Below are positions 47,401-59,407 of a DNA stretch of 64,000 nucleotides, piece after piece. The stretch spans positions 62,001 through 126,000 of the forward strand of contig JALQBC010000014.1 of assembly GCA_023375675.1 (NCBI GenBank). Direction: 5' to 3'. Every line of letters begins with the position of its first letter. Position 1 is the first letter of the stretch. The stretch is from Cytospora piceicola. Its lineage: Eukaryota > Ascomycota > Sordariomycetes > Diaporthales > Cytosporaceae. The position numbers and the translations under genes were made by a program. The notes beneath the pieces were generated by a model. The model was not told the origin of the DNA, made no database searches, and saw only the letters and a program-made list of their open reading frames with translations.

Positions 47401-48556
47401 AAAGCTTTTACGGTATCCTTATATTATATATAGTAACGTATAATAGCAGCTCCTTTTTAGTTTATTTTTATAAGTCGGCGTCGGGCTTTAAAAGTAAACG
47501 GTTTTTATAGTACGATACTATATTAGGAGTATTTTAGTAGTTAATATAGGTTTTAGTTAAAGATTCGATATAGCTTTACCGGGAAAACATTTTAAAAAGT
47601 ACGTATCGAGATAAGTATAAATATTAAAAAAGGCGGCAAAGTATAATTAAATTTAACGAAGCCTATATTAGTAAACGGTTTTTAATAGCTATAGTAGCTA
47701 AGATTCTAACCTTATATACTTACTTAGTTTTTAAATAGCGTATATTTAATCTCCGACTAAAAATAAAAAAGTAAAAATATATAAAGTTAAAAATAAAGTA
47801 TAGTAAAATATAAACTAAAAAGCTTTAGTAATAGTAAAGTCTAGCTGTAAAATAATACTAGCGTGCTAAAAACTAGCAAGAAGATAAAATAAAAGTAAAA
47901 AGCGAAATACTAAACCTATTAGTATAGATAATTATAGTCTTAGTATATATATTTTACGTTTCCGATAGGTCGGATATAGAATATCTCGGGTATACTAGAA
48001 TTTAATTATACCGTAAGTTTAAACAGGATAAAAGATAATTAGCCTATATTTAAAAATATAAAGTTATTAAAGGCTTAATTAATTTTATTATTTAATAACC
48101 TTTTATATTTAACGTATTATCGCTTTACTAAATAGTTTATATACCTCGGTTATATAATAAAAGTAGTTAGTTTATTACTAATTTAACTTATAAGTAATAC
48201 CCCGACTATAGTAATAATAGTTATTACTTATAAGCTTTAAACGAAAGTAATACTGTCGTTATCTTTAGCGTTTATAATAGCCTTAATATAAAAAGGATAA
48301 ATATCTTTATAATAAAAACTACGGCGTATACCGTAATATTAATATCCTTTATTTAAGCCGATCCGATACTATTAATACCTTTATCGTATTAACGGTAAAG
48401 ATAGTGTTAAGACTATAATAAGTAATACGGCTTATAGCTTTAACAGGATATACCTTTAAGCCGGTAGTTTTATTAACAGTAGTTTTCTTAAAATTATTAC
48501 TCGTTTTATTCTTCTTTAAAAAAGTAACGGCGTATATAAAGTCTTTTTAGGCCTTA

Positions 48557-48655
48557 GGTATTATCCTTCTAGCTATAGCCCTTTTACTATTTAAGGTATA
48601 GGTTTTAAGTGTTATCTTTTTAGCTATAGCCCTTTTACTACTTAAGGTATAAGTT
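48557..48655. repeat. direct repeat of about 52 bp, two copies
   Basis: The segment CTAGCTATAGCCCTTTTACT followed by ATTTAAGGTATA recurs about 52 bp later with transition differences. Confidence 0.75.
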
Positions 48656-49785
48656 TTTTAATTTTAAATCGACGTTATTTAATATATCCTTTACTTTATA
48701 CTCTTTACCGGGCTAGTTATCCTCGGCTTCGACTTTATTAATATTATCTTTAAGCTTACGACTAAGCTTACCTTTTTATAAGGCAGTAGTTTTCTCGGTA
48801 GTAGCCGGGATTAGCCTTTTTTTTATTACTCGCCTTATATTCTTTAAAAAAGTAACTATATATATAAATTCTATACCGCCGTAATAGAAAGATATCCTTT
48901 ACCTTATACTTTTTATCGGATAGTTACCCGGCGCCTATCTTTATTTTTTATTTTATAACTAAGCTTATTATAAGCAGTTTTAGCCTATTCGCTATACGTT
49001 AACGCTTAAGTTTTAGAATTATTAATATAGAAGAAAATATATATAGGTTAAGGTTTAATACTGTTATTATAAGTTTAAGGTCGTTTTTTATTCGTTTAAC
49101 CGCGGTAATAGTGCGGCTAAAGCGTTAGATAAAAGGTTTATTAATATAGTTTACTGTCTTACGTTTATAACTACTACTAGCTATAAAAGTAAAGTTACTT
49201 TTAGTAAACTTAGGAGTTTTTATAAAGGTCGATATATACAAGGTAAAAAACGAAAAGCGGCTACGCTTTTTAGTAGTAATAGAAGTAAACGTACCGTTCT
49301 TTTTAATAAGACTTAGGCCGATAGTATTTACTCGGTTATCTTTTTATACGATTTTATTTATAATACGACTTTATTAAGGTTATCGGTAATACTATTCTAT
49401 TCTTTTTTATCGGAGCTATTATCTACGCGGTTTATAGTATTAGTATTATTAGCTTTAGCCTTAGCTTTAAAGGTTTTATATATAATAGTAAGGCTAAAGT
49501 CGAGAGGTTTTTTATTATCGATATTATTACTACTAAATATATTAGTTTTAATTTAAAAGATTAAAACGTTATTAATAAAGTTGTCTTTATATAGTTAATA
49601 TTTATTTAAACTAGTTATACGTGCTTCGAAAGTACTATTAAATATATATTAGAAGAAAGGAGGAATTAAATACGATAGTCGGTTTTATATTTCTTCGATA
49701 AAAGGTATTATATTTTAACTTTTTATTATACTATATAAGAAAGTTCGAAGGAAAAGGTATATAATCTTTTAAAGGCTAAAAAAGC

Positions 49786-50330
49786 TAAGTCTACGAAATC
49801 TCTAATAGACCGAGCCGGGTATTAAGCTTAAGTAATAAGGGCAGTCGGTAGGTTAAGTTTATAGTATCTCCGGTAGACCAAGCCGGGTATTAGGCTTAAG
49901 TAATAAAGGTAGCCGGGTAAGCTAGGTTTACGGTATCTTTAGCAGACGATACTTTCTTTAAGCCGGGTGTTAAGCTTAAGTAATAAGGGTAGCCGGGTAA
50001 GCTAAGTTTACGGTATTTTCGGTAAACCGAGCTAGGTATTAAGCCCGGGTAATAAGCCCGGGTAATAAGGGTTGCCGGGTAGGCTAGGTCTACGGTATTT
50101 CTAGTAAACGATACTTTCTTTAGGCCGAGTGTTAAGCCTAAGTAATAAAGGTAGCTAGGCAGGCTAAGTTTATAGTATTTCTAGTAGACGATACTTTCTT
50201 TAAGCCGAGTGTTAGGCTTAAGTAATAAAGGCAGCTAGGTAGGCTAGGTTTATAGTATCTTTAATAAACCGAGCCGGGTATTAAGCCCGGGTAATAAGCT
50301 CGGGTAATAGGGTAGCCGGGTAAAGCAGCT
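49786..50330. repeat. tandem array, 7 units of 67-82 bp
   Basis: Each unit runs from (T/G)T(T/C)TA(C/T)GGTAT through a variable A/G stretch to GCCGGGT(A/G)TTAAGC and AAGTAATAAGGGTAGCCGGG. Some units carry an extra ACGATACTTTCTTTA insert, giving two length classes. The array is GC-richer than the surrounding DNA. Confidence 0.9.
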
Positions 50331-51301
50331 ATAAGTAACAGGCTCGGGTTTTCTAATATTAGCTATAGTAGCTAGTTTAGTATAGATCTATAGTAATTAT
50401 AGGTTAAAGAAGCTATAATCCCTATCTTAAGTAATAGCTCGATATATACGCGAGATATAAAAAGTAGCCGCGCCCGATTATAAGAATTAATCTTATAATA
50501 TTATTAATACTATTAGATTAAGTAAGGTTTTAAAAGGCGGGGTATAACTATTTCGAAGCTTTTATCTAATATAATAATAAAAGCTTTTAAAGCGAGTTTA
50601 ATATCTTTAAGGCGTTATACTTATTCTGTTAAGCACCTTTAACCGTAACGTTAACGTTAACGTCTTCTGTTATAGATAATTAATATTAAAACGGTTTAAA
50701 AGGAGTAAGCGAGGTTTAAAGGAGGACGATTACCTTAAGGCTTCTGTTTAGTATCGTAATTAACGCTTTTAATACAAGTTAAATATTTCGAGGGATAAGA
50801 TCTCTATACTTATTCTTTATACCTTCGAGACGATAGTTATATTATAGATAATCGATTTAACGGTTTAAAAGAAGAATTAGAGAATAAATATAATTAGAAG
50901 AGAAAAAATAAATTAAAAAGGCAGGCTAAGCCTTTTAAAGTTTATATTACTTTTTTTAAGGCCGTTCTTTTTTATATTAATATTATAATATATACGGATA
51001 ATAAAGAAAAGACATTATTAAGCGGGTAGGCCTACCTATAGTAGCCTTTAGCTTATATACCGCTTTTAGTCTAACCCGGTCGGACTACTATCGTCTTTTT
51101 AAGCTACCGGATATAACATTTATAGTATTTCGTACGAATAATAGTTAATTTATAGCAGACGAACTGCTTTATATAATTCTCTTAACTTAAGGCTTTCGAA
51201 TAATACTATTATATAACGAAACTAAAATATATTTGTAAATTAAAAGTATTATAAAGTAGGCTATTTAACGCGCCTGTTGCTTATAGTCGTAATACCTACC
51301 G

Positions 51302-51477
51302 GGTATATTACGTAAGGCTAGCCTTATACGTATACGGTACGTATATTAATCGGGGCTGTCGAAGCCTCTTTTAATCGGTCCGGCCGGAGGATATATTACG
51401 CGGGGCTAGCCTTATACGTATATAGTGCGTATACTAATTAAGGCTATCGAAGCCTTTTTTAATCGGTTTAGCCGGAG
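51302..51477. repeat. 88-bp direct repeat, two copies
   Basis: Units starting GGTATATTACGTAAGGCTAG and GATATATTACGCGGGGCTAG share GCTAGCCTTATACGTATA, GAAGCCT and an ending GCCGGAG. The differences are mostly transitions. Confidence 0.85.
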
Positions 51478-53028
51478 TTTAGCCGGAGTCCGGCTAAATA
51501 AAAGGCAGGAAGTTTTAAAGCTTTCGGCCTTAGTTGTAGTATAATACTGTTTATAATCTTGTACTACGATAAATTTAAGTATAAAAAACCTCTGTAAAGT
51601 ATTATTTAAATACACGCCTTTACGTTATAAAACTCTCGCCTTTTTACTTATACTAGCTTACCTATTCGTTTTTACCTTATAAGCCGCTTCGAACGCCTGC
51701 TTTAGCTATAATATATACTTCCGCCTCGTTTATACCTAGTTTATATATCTATCTAGCGTATTATACTATTTAGCGATAGAATCTAGTATATAAGGCGTCT
51801 GTTTTATAGGTATATCGAGATAAATCGCTATCTTTGTTATTAACGAATACTTTTAAACTAAACTTAAACCGGACTAAACTAAAAAACTAACTACTAACTA
51901 TTAACTTGATAAGCTAACAGAACCGAGAAACGAACTAAAAACCTCTCCTTTAACCTACCTCGAGCTTCGACCTTTTCTTTATCGAACCTCGAACCTCGAA
52001 TAAAAACCTCGAATAAGAACCTTTAAACTAAGAATAAATTAAGATTTATAATATTAAAAGTAAGGGTCTTTTATAATTTACCTTTTAATTAAAAGTAAAG
52101 GTCTTTTATAATATACCCTTTAGCGCTAGTATACCGCTACCTAAATAATATTACAACTAGGCCTTCGGGCTTAAGGATTTAAAACTCCTTTAAAACGGTA
52201 TAGCACCTACGCTTATACTTAAAGTTACGCTTCTCTTCTTACTATTTTTATCTCTTTTACCTATATACCTTTCGTAAAGTATATATTATTTTATATATAT
52301 ACCGTACTTAATACGATATTAGTTTAGTTAGCTATATATAACTGTTAACGTTTTATAATAATTATAATAGGTAATTAAGATCGGCTACGGTAAGCGATAA
52401 ACGTTTTTCTTATAAAACTATAGTATAACGTCTTTAATTATATAGCGCTTTATATTAGCTTTAACCGCGCTATTTAACGACCTCGATTTAAATATCGCTT
52501 TAATCGCCTTTTCGATTCTCGTGAGTTTTATAAGCGTAACGATAACCCTTGTTTTAAATAACAGATTTATAAACCTGTCTGCTAATATCTTATATAGTTT
52601 TTTATTTAAAAGTAAGCCTTCTGCCCGTCGTAATTTAATCTTTACTAAATATATCTTATATAACGGCGCTATACTACTTATACGTACGCGAGTGTATAGG
52701 CGGTTAGTTAATCAGGTTAGTAACTAAATTTATAATACCTTTAACCTATAGGAATAAATCGTATAAGGTATACGATTTTAGTATTATATAGTACGAGATA
52801 AGGTAACTTAAATAAATAGGGTTAATTACTATAAAGTAGCCGTTATTCCTACTTAATCTAAGCGAGATATACAGTTCCCGGTAGTATTTCGAACCGATAA
52901 CCTTAATATTAACTTAAAGTTCGTTTACTAGGTTTTAGCTAGTCCGGCGTAAACCGATCGTAAAAGGTAATAGGTAGCCGATAAAAAAGGTTTTTAACTT
53001 TAACCGTAACTTTAGCCTTAGCTTTAAT

Positions 53029-53099
53029 CTTAACTTAACTTTAACTTAACCTTAACCTTAACCTTAACCTTAACCTTAACTTTAACCTTAACCTTAACT
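53029..53099. repeat. (CCTTAA)n-type hexamer array
   Basis: A run of CTTAAC/CCTTAA hexamers with a few CTTTAA variants, preceded by degenerate CTTTAG units. It differs by one base from the CCCTAA fungal telomere repeat. Confidence 0.85.
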
Positions 53100-54639
53100 A
53101 TTTAAATATAAAAGCTTACTTAAACACTTATAGCGTACTAACTTATAACGCGTTAACTTATAACGCGATTCCTATAAACGATAATTACCTTCGCTTACTT
53201 TAATATTTCCTACTATAAACTACGGTAAAAACTATTACGATTATACGATATAATATTAAGTAGATAAGTCTTTATTTAAGGCGCCGAAAGAAACGTCTTA
53301 TATATATAATACTTTAAAATATATATCCGAGATATCTTAAGCGACTCTTATAGTAAATACTGCTATAATTAGATTAGTAAGCCTTTAAGACAGCCCCTTT
53401 TATCGACGACCTCCTTAAAATAAAACAGCCGCGAAAAATAAGGTTAAAGTATACTTTAAATACTAAGAAAAGAAAAGGTTATATACGCTTATAAATATAA
53501 ACGACCTATATATAAAAGAATAGCTCGACGTTTACCGCTATATATTAATAGCAGACCTAATAGTTTATTAGTAAAAGGCGTATCGTTTAGATTAATACTT
53601 ATAAAAGGCTTTAGTCGCGGTTTTTAATATTTAGCAGAGCTAGTACGATATAGCTATTAAGTCGTTAAGGTATATTATAGCGGCTATAAGCTTTTTTAAG
53701 AGATTCTATATACGTTAAGTAATACCTTTCCGCGGCTATAAAAGACTTATAATACTATTAAGAAGAAATAAGTAATTTCGCCGCGTATAATATATACTTT
53801 TCTTCGAGCTACCCGATATCTATATAGTATAACGTCTTACTTATAAGTAAAATATAATAAGAGTTTAATAAGTATAAGACTTTCGATAATATACTAATAA
53901 TTATAGCCGGTATAGTAAATATAGCTACAGAAAAGGTTAAAGTAGTTAATAAGTTACTTAAGGTATATACTAATCGGTATTTAAAGTAAAAACCTTACTA
54001 ATAAATACCGTAAGTACTAATACTACGGCAGACTATAAGTTAGGATCGTAAGGATAGTAGATATTACTCGGCTTTAGCGGATTCGGATAATAATTAAGTA
54101 AGTAGGTTATTACTGAAGGCTTTAACGGAAATAAAGAAAGTAAGTAAGTAAGTAGATTAAAGCCGAAAGCTTTAACGGAAACTAAAGGATAACAGATACT
54201 TTACTTAATAATAGCTAAAAGATTAAATTATCTACGCTTTACGCTATAAAACTAGTATTATATATTTCTTACGACTATCTTTATAAGTTAAAAGTATTAT
54301 AAAAGTAAACGTAAAGTATAACCCGGTTTATAAATCTTTTTCGTCTCTTTTACTTTACCCGTTATTATTATCGTCTTATACGATATTAGCTTTAGCTTTT
54401 AAAACTAAATAAAAGCGATATACTAATATTATCGCTACTTTTATAAAAATACGGAAAGACCTGCTAATAAACTTAACTACCTCGACTATACGTTTTTAAT
54501 AAAAAGTATCGAAGTCGGTTTTAGCTAAAGCTACTTTTTTAATAGCTTTTCCGGCTTTAATATAAGTAATAGCCTAGCTTTTTAATATTTTATCCTTTTA
54601 AATAATATTTATACTTAAACCTTTTACTTTATTATCGAA

Positions 54640-55609
54640 GCTAAATAAAAGGTTTTCCGAAAGCTATTTTATATTAGTAAAGTTATAACTCTTTTATAGA
54701 AAAACTTATTTAAACCTAACAGGCGTTAATAAATAACTCGGCCGAAAAACTAAAAAAAAAGGCTAAACTGTTTCCGGTATTAATACTAAAAAAGCCCGGC
54801 CGTTTAAACTATTTACTAAAAGTATTATTAAAAGTATTAGTCTGCCTCTTATCTATAGCTATTCCGAAAACGTTAGTCGGCCTTCTATTTATAAGCTTTT
54901 TAAAGATAGTCGACTCGTTATTTATAATTCCGAAGGTATTAGTTAGCCTTTTATTTATAGAAATTCTAAAAGTAGTCGACTTACTATTTATAGTTATAAA
55001 GGTATTAGTCGAGTTATTATTTATAAGTACTTCGAAAGCGTTAGTCGAGTTACTATTTATAGTTCTTTTAAAAAAGTTAGTCGAATTATCGCTTATAGCT
55101 TTATCTCTTATAGCTTTATCGCTTATAGCTTTATTATCGACGTCGATTAAGCCGTTTTTAAGCTTATTAAACCTGTTTATATAACGTAACCTAGCTATAT
55201 CTGTAATAACATATACGATAGTATAGAGTATATTTTTCTTCTCCGTATTAATATATTTAACCTTAAAACGCTTTTTAACGTTTTTAACTATACTATTCTT
55301 CTTAAAAGAAACGGTAAAACGGATAAAGTAAAAGACTATTTTATAAAAAGGCTATAAAACGTTTAAGTTATATATAGCTTAAAAGGCTATATAGTTATAG
55401 CGGTTATATATAAGGTTATTAATAATAGTTAAGAAGCTATAAGCCTTATTTCCTTCTTTAAAAACTCGAAAGGTATCGGCTTAATAGTTCCGATAATACT
55501 TTAAAGAAATAAAAACGAAAAGACTTATATAGAAAAATAGTAAAAGATATAAATAATTAATAATAAAGTTTTAAAAGGTACTGTTAATAAGTTAAGTAAG
55601 AGATACTAA
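54640..55609 (-). pseudogene. RIP-degraded reading frame with 180 stop-free codons and no Met
   Basis: On the minus strand the frame between a TAG at 55,354-55,352 and a TAG at 54,811-54,809 has no stop for 180 codons, remarkable in such AT-rich sequence. It lacks a Met, as expected if ATG became ATA. It reads NSIVKNVKKRFKVKYINTEK, then LRYINRFNKLKNGLIDVDNK, then 12-residue repeats of the type STNTFxxxINxK. The frame extends upstream with sparse stops (GNKAYSFLTIINNL, NYIAFQAIYNL). The spacing of the NYIAFQA..L..LQPFYK part vaguely recalls retrotransposon Gag proteins, but this is only an impression. Confidence 0.6.
54840..55098 (-). repeat. 36-bp in-frame minisatellite
   Basis: About seven degenerate copies of ATAAATAGTAACTCGACTAA plus a 16-bp variable part (minus strand), encoding 12-residue units within the open frame. 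Confidence 0.8.
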
Positions 55610-57061
55610 AATAAAGATCAGATATATCGTTTTTTTTACTTATACTATTAAAGCCTTTTATAAAAGCTAGCTTTACCGTTTATAGCTATCTTTATAATAC
55701 TTATTATCTATCGTATATTATAAAATATAATAAAACGTATAAGCTATAAAGTTAAATATATTTCTTATAACGGCTATACTTTTAAATATTATCTTATCGA
55801 GTAAGGTTAGTTTATCGTATACAGAGATATAAGTTTCTGTAAAAAAGACTTAGACTAACCGATAGGAACTTATTTAATAGAAATAATACTTTAAGTAACG
55901 GTATATATAGGTAGTTTAAAACGAAATAAAGACTATAGCGAAATATATTATAACTATATCTATACTTTACCTTACTACTCTTAAGGTCGTAGTCGAAGTC
56001 GAAGTCTTTTATTAAGTATACTTTTCGTCTTTATTTTTAAAGTTATAGCTTAAAAATTAAATAAAATACCCGGGATATTAACCTTAGTTTACCCGGCGAC
56101 GTTATAACCGGATACTAAAGAATCTTAAATAAAATACCCGAGGATTTAACTTTAGTTTACCGGCGAAATACTATCTATTCGGCGATATTACTATCTACCC
56201 GGTAAGATTATAAGCGGAAGCCTTTATTATTATAGATATACTATTCCTTTATACTTATACAGCTATACTTAAACGTTAAATAAACTACCCGGCGAGATTA
56301 TAGTTATAAATACTAAATTCCTTCGATAATATTATAGCCGAAAATATTAAATAAATAAACTATAAAATAAGTCGTTATATCTGTAAGGCTTAAGCCTAAT
56401 ACCGAAGAAAAAATATAAGATTTAGCTTCGCTTATTCGAAATATTAAACCTTAAGTCTATACTAATCCTTACGAAATAAACGTTCGATATACTTATTATA
56501 GTTTAAACTATAAAATATATTAAAGCGGTAAGATATTATAAAAGCTGTTAAAAATAAAAGATAAAAAGAAGGATTAACCGACACTTTCGGATAATATAAT
56601 TATAAAACGTATTAAGTTTTATTTTTAAAGTTAGCCGTTTAGTTATAAAACTTAATATAAGCTAGTAGTTCTTAAAGTTATAATATAAAGGTTTTAAGTT
56701 AAAGCTTATAATAAAAACAGGTAGCTACTTTAAGTATAAAAAGGTATAAGGATAATTATTTTTTAAAAGTATCGTAATTACTTAGTAATAAAGTATTATA
56801 AGGTTAGCCGCCTATAGTACTCCGTTATCTTATAGTTATAACTTTATAAAAAATAAACGTAAAATCGTAGGATTAATAGTAACTACCGAAAAGGCTAATA
56901 TTAAAGTGTTTCGAGGTTAGCCGCTTAAGCTACTTTAGTATTAATTTTTTTTAAATAAATAAATAAAAGTATAAAACCTATAGTATTACGAATAAAAAAA
57001 ATAAATAAGGGTATACGTTAAGAACTTTCTTATAAGTAGTTACGTTCTTTATATTCCTACT

Positions 57062-59407
57062 ATTTAGCTTTTTATTTCCGGTATATCTTTACCTTCGTCG
57101 TCTTTAAGGTATATATTTTACTCGTCGCCTTCTGTCTCGTCGCCTTTAAGTTATATATCTTACTTATTGCCTTCTATCTCGTCGCCTTTAAATTATATAT
57201 CTTACTCGTCGCCTTCTGTTTCGTCGCTCTTAAGTTACGTATCTTACTTATCGCCTTCTGTTTCGTCGCCCTTAAATCACGTATCTTACTTATCGCCTTT
57301 TATCTCGTATCGCCTTCGCCGGTTTAAAATCTCGTATCCTCTACGTAAGTCTTACTTTTCGTACCTCTTTTATAAACCGATATTAAAATACCGTAGGTCC
57401 CGTCTATAATACTAGCTATAACGATATTAAACGATAACCCCTTTTATAATAATAACGTCGATAATACTATATAGTTTTAAATTAAACCTTTATACCCGGA
57501 CACTAAGGTATTCTATATTATCCTATACTCGAAGTAGAATAAGTCCGAAAAAGACACGCTTATTCTTTCGGCTATTAAAAGGAGATAGATTATAAATATA
57601 GCTTTTAATTAGCTCGACGTCGATTACCTTATAAACCTTTTCCGGCAGAAGCTAAAAAGAGGCGAAAATAATATTCGGAAGTTTTATTATATCTATATTA
57701 TCGATACCTTAAAGAGTATAACTATAAAAGACTTAACCGGCTTAACCGGCTTTTAAATCGGTATAATTAATAACCTTATTTCTTTTTATATACTTAAAGA
57801 ATAAACCGAAAACTACTATTATATAGTTTATAGTCTTTTATATACTATAGATAAAAGACAGTCGTTTAGTTTATTTAAAATTATAGCTATTTTAAAAGCA
57901 GACCGAAAGGTCGAAAATAAAGCCGGATAAAACGAGTAAAGCCGCTTTTAAGATATATACTTATATAGCTTTTTTTATATTTTATTAATTAGCTAATATC
58001 GCTTATAAGAATAACTTTTATTTAAATAGGTAAAAGAGTTAAAAGGGATATCGTTCGGCGTTTTTATTAGTATTTTTATACCTTTTCGCTCTTTATATAT
58101 ATTAATATACTATTTACGAACTATATTCCGATATAAAAGATAAGTACACTTTTTATTATAAAGAAACCCGAATTTATAATACTTAATTCCTAATAACTAT
58201 ATTAATACTATAAGTTCTGCTTTATTATAAATATACGTTAATAGCTTAAAGTATTTTTAACTAATATTATTATATTAAATCTAAAAGTAAGCTTATTAGT
58301 TATTTATTATATCTCGACCTTTATAAATATTATTAAACTATATTCTAAAAGCTTTCGAACGCTTTAACAAGCATCTGTAGTTAAAGGTATTAGCTATAAC
58401 GCCGGGTATTGTTAAAAGGCCGGCTTTTAGCTTAGTTTATTCGGAAAATATATAAAAACACAAGGTCGTTATATACGACGATAGTTAAAACGTAATATAT
58501 TAGTACTATAAAAAGAGACTCGATAGTATACCTTATAAAAGAACGTTTTTACGGCTATAGAACCTATAACGCTATATACGTATATAATATTAATAAAAGA
58601 CTTACGGTAAAGCTACCGGCTATACCTTTATCGCTATCGACCTTTTAGTATTATAGTATTACGAAAAGTCTCTTCTATTAGTAGTATAGCTTTTATAACT
58701 TTATATCCGGTACCTTTAAGTATTACTAGCTAGACACTAATATTACGATAAGAAATTCTTATAGATCCTTATTAATAGCCTATTAGAGCACTCTTTAGCT
58801 TATCTCTTTACAGGCGATAGTATTATCGGAGGTATAGACTTTAAGTCTTATACTTTAAAAAAGCGTTAAAACTACTATATAAATTACTCCGAGGTTATAT
58901 TTATTTATAATATTAAAAGGTTAAGTAAGGTTTATAAATAACAGAAAGGTATTGTTTAGCTAACGTATAAAGTAAAGTAAAGGTTAAACTAACGCGTTAT
59001 ATAGCTAATAAACTTATAAGGTATAGTAAATAACTATTTTAGTATATATATTTTTTTAATATTTAAGTAAATAACGATCTTTCCGGAAAACTTAGCTTAA
59101 AATTTTAAGCCGGCGGTATACTTAAAGATAGTTATACCGTATATAATACGTTATCTGTCGCGTCGGAAACAGTATCGGTATTAATTATATAAAGTCTTAT
59201 AGAGAAGGGGATTATATTACTTTACTCTTTAAAGCGTAAGCTTAATTCTCGACTAAGTAGTAATTATAAAGTAGGATCTAGCTCGATAACCTTATCGAAT
59301 ACAGCCTGTTTATAAGGTATAATAGCAGCTATACGTATTATAACTCGCTTTATATTAACTTTAACTACTTTATTTAAAAACTATACTATAAGAACTAAAG
59401 TAAGACG
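57062..59407 (+). pseudogene. RIP-degraded reading frame: Ser-rich repeats, then a long unknown region
   Basis: The first part (57,062-57,409) encodes 14-residue Ser/Pro/Tyr repeats of the type PSVSSPLNYVSYLS. From 57,412 a second frame continues for about 660 codons and reads as protein with TAA/TAG interruptions. Short examples are LNDNPFYNNNVDNTI, DVDYLINLFRQKLKRGENN, LTGDSIIGGIDFKSYTLKK-like at about 58,815 and IFPENLA near 59,080. The frame change near 57,410 could be an old intron or an indel. No catalytic motif was recognised. The borders are approximate. Confidence 0.45.
57100..57310 (+). repeat. 42-bp in-frame minisatellite, about 5 copies
   Basis: The unit TCGTCGCCTTTAAGTTATATATCTTACTTATCGCCTTCTGTT (shown here only by its length and its TCGTCGCC and TATCTTAC blocks) repeats with a period of 42 bp, that is 14 codons. 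Confidence 0.85.

Noticed and set aside
51412..51615. 67-codon minus-strand open frame in the AT-rich block
   Set aside because: It overlaps an 88-bp direct repeat and has no further support; short chance frame.
53399..53418. TTTATCGACGACCTCCTT read as the FIDDLL reverse-transcriptase motif
   Set aside because: The surrounding frame does not show other reverse-transcriptase blocks, and two other frames look equally plausible.
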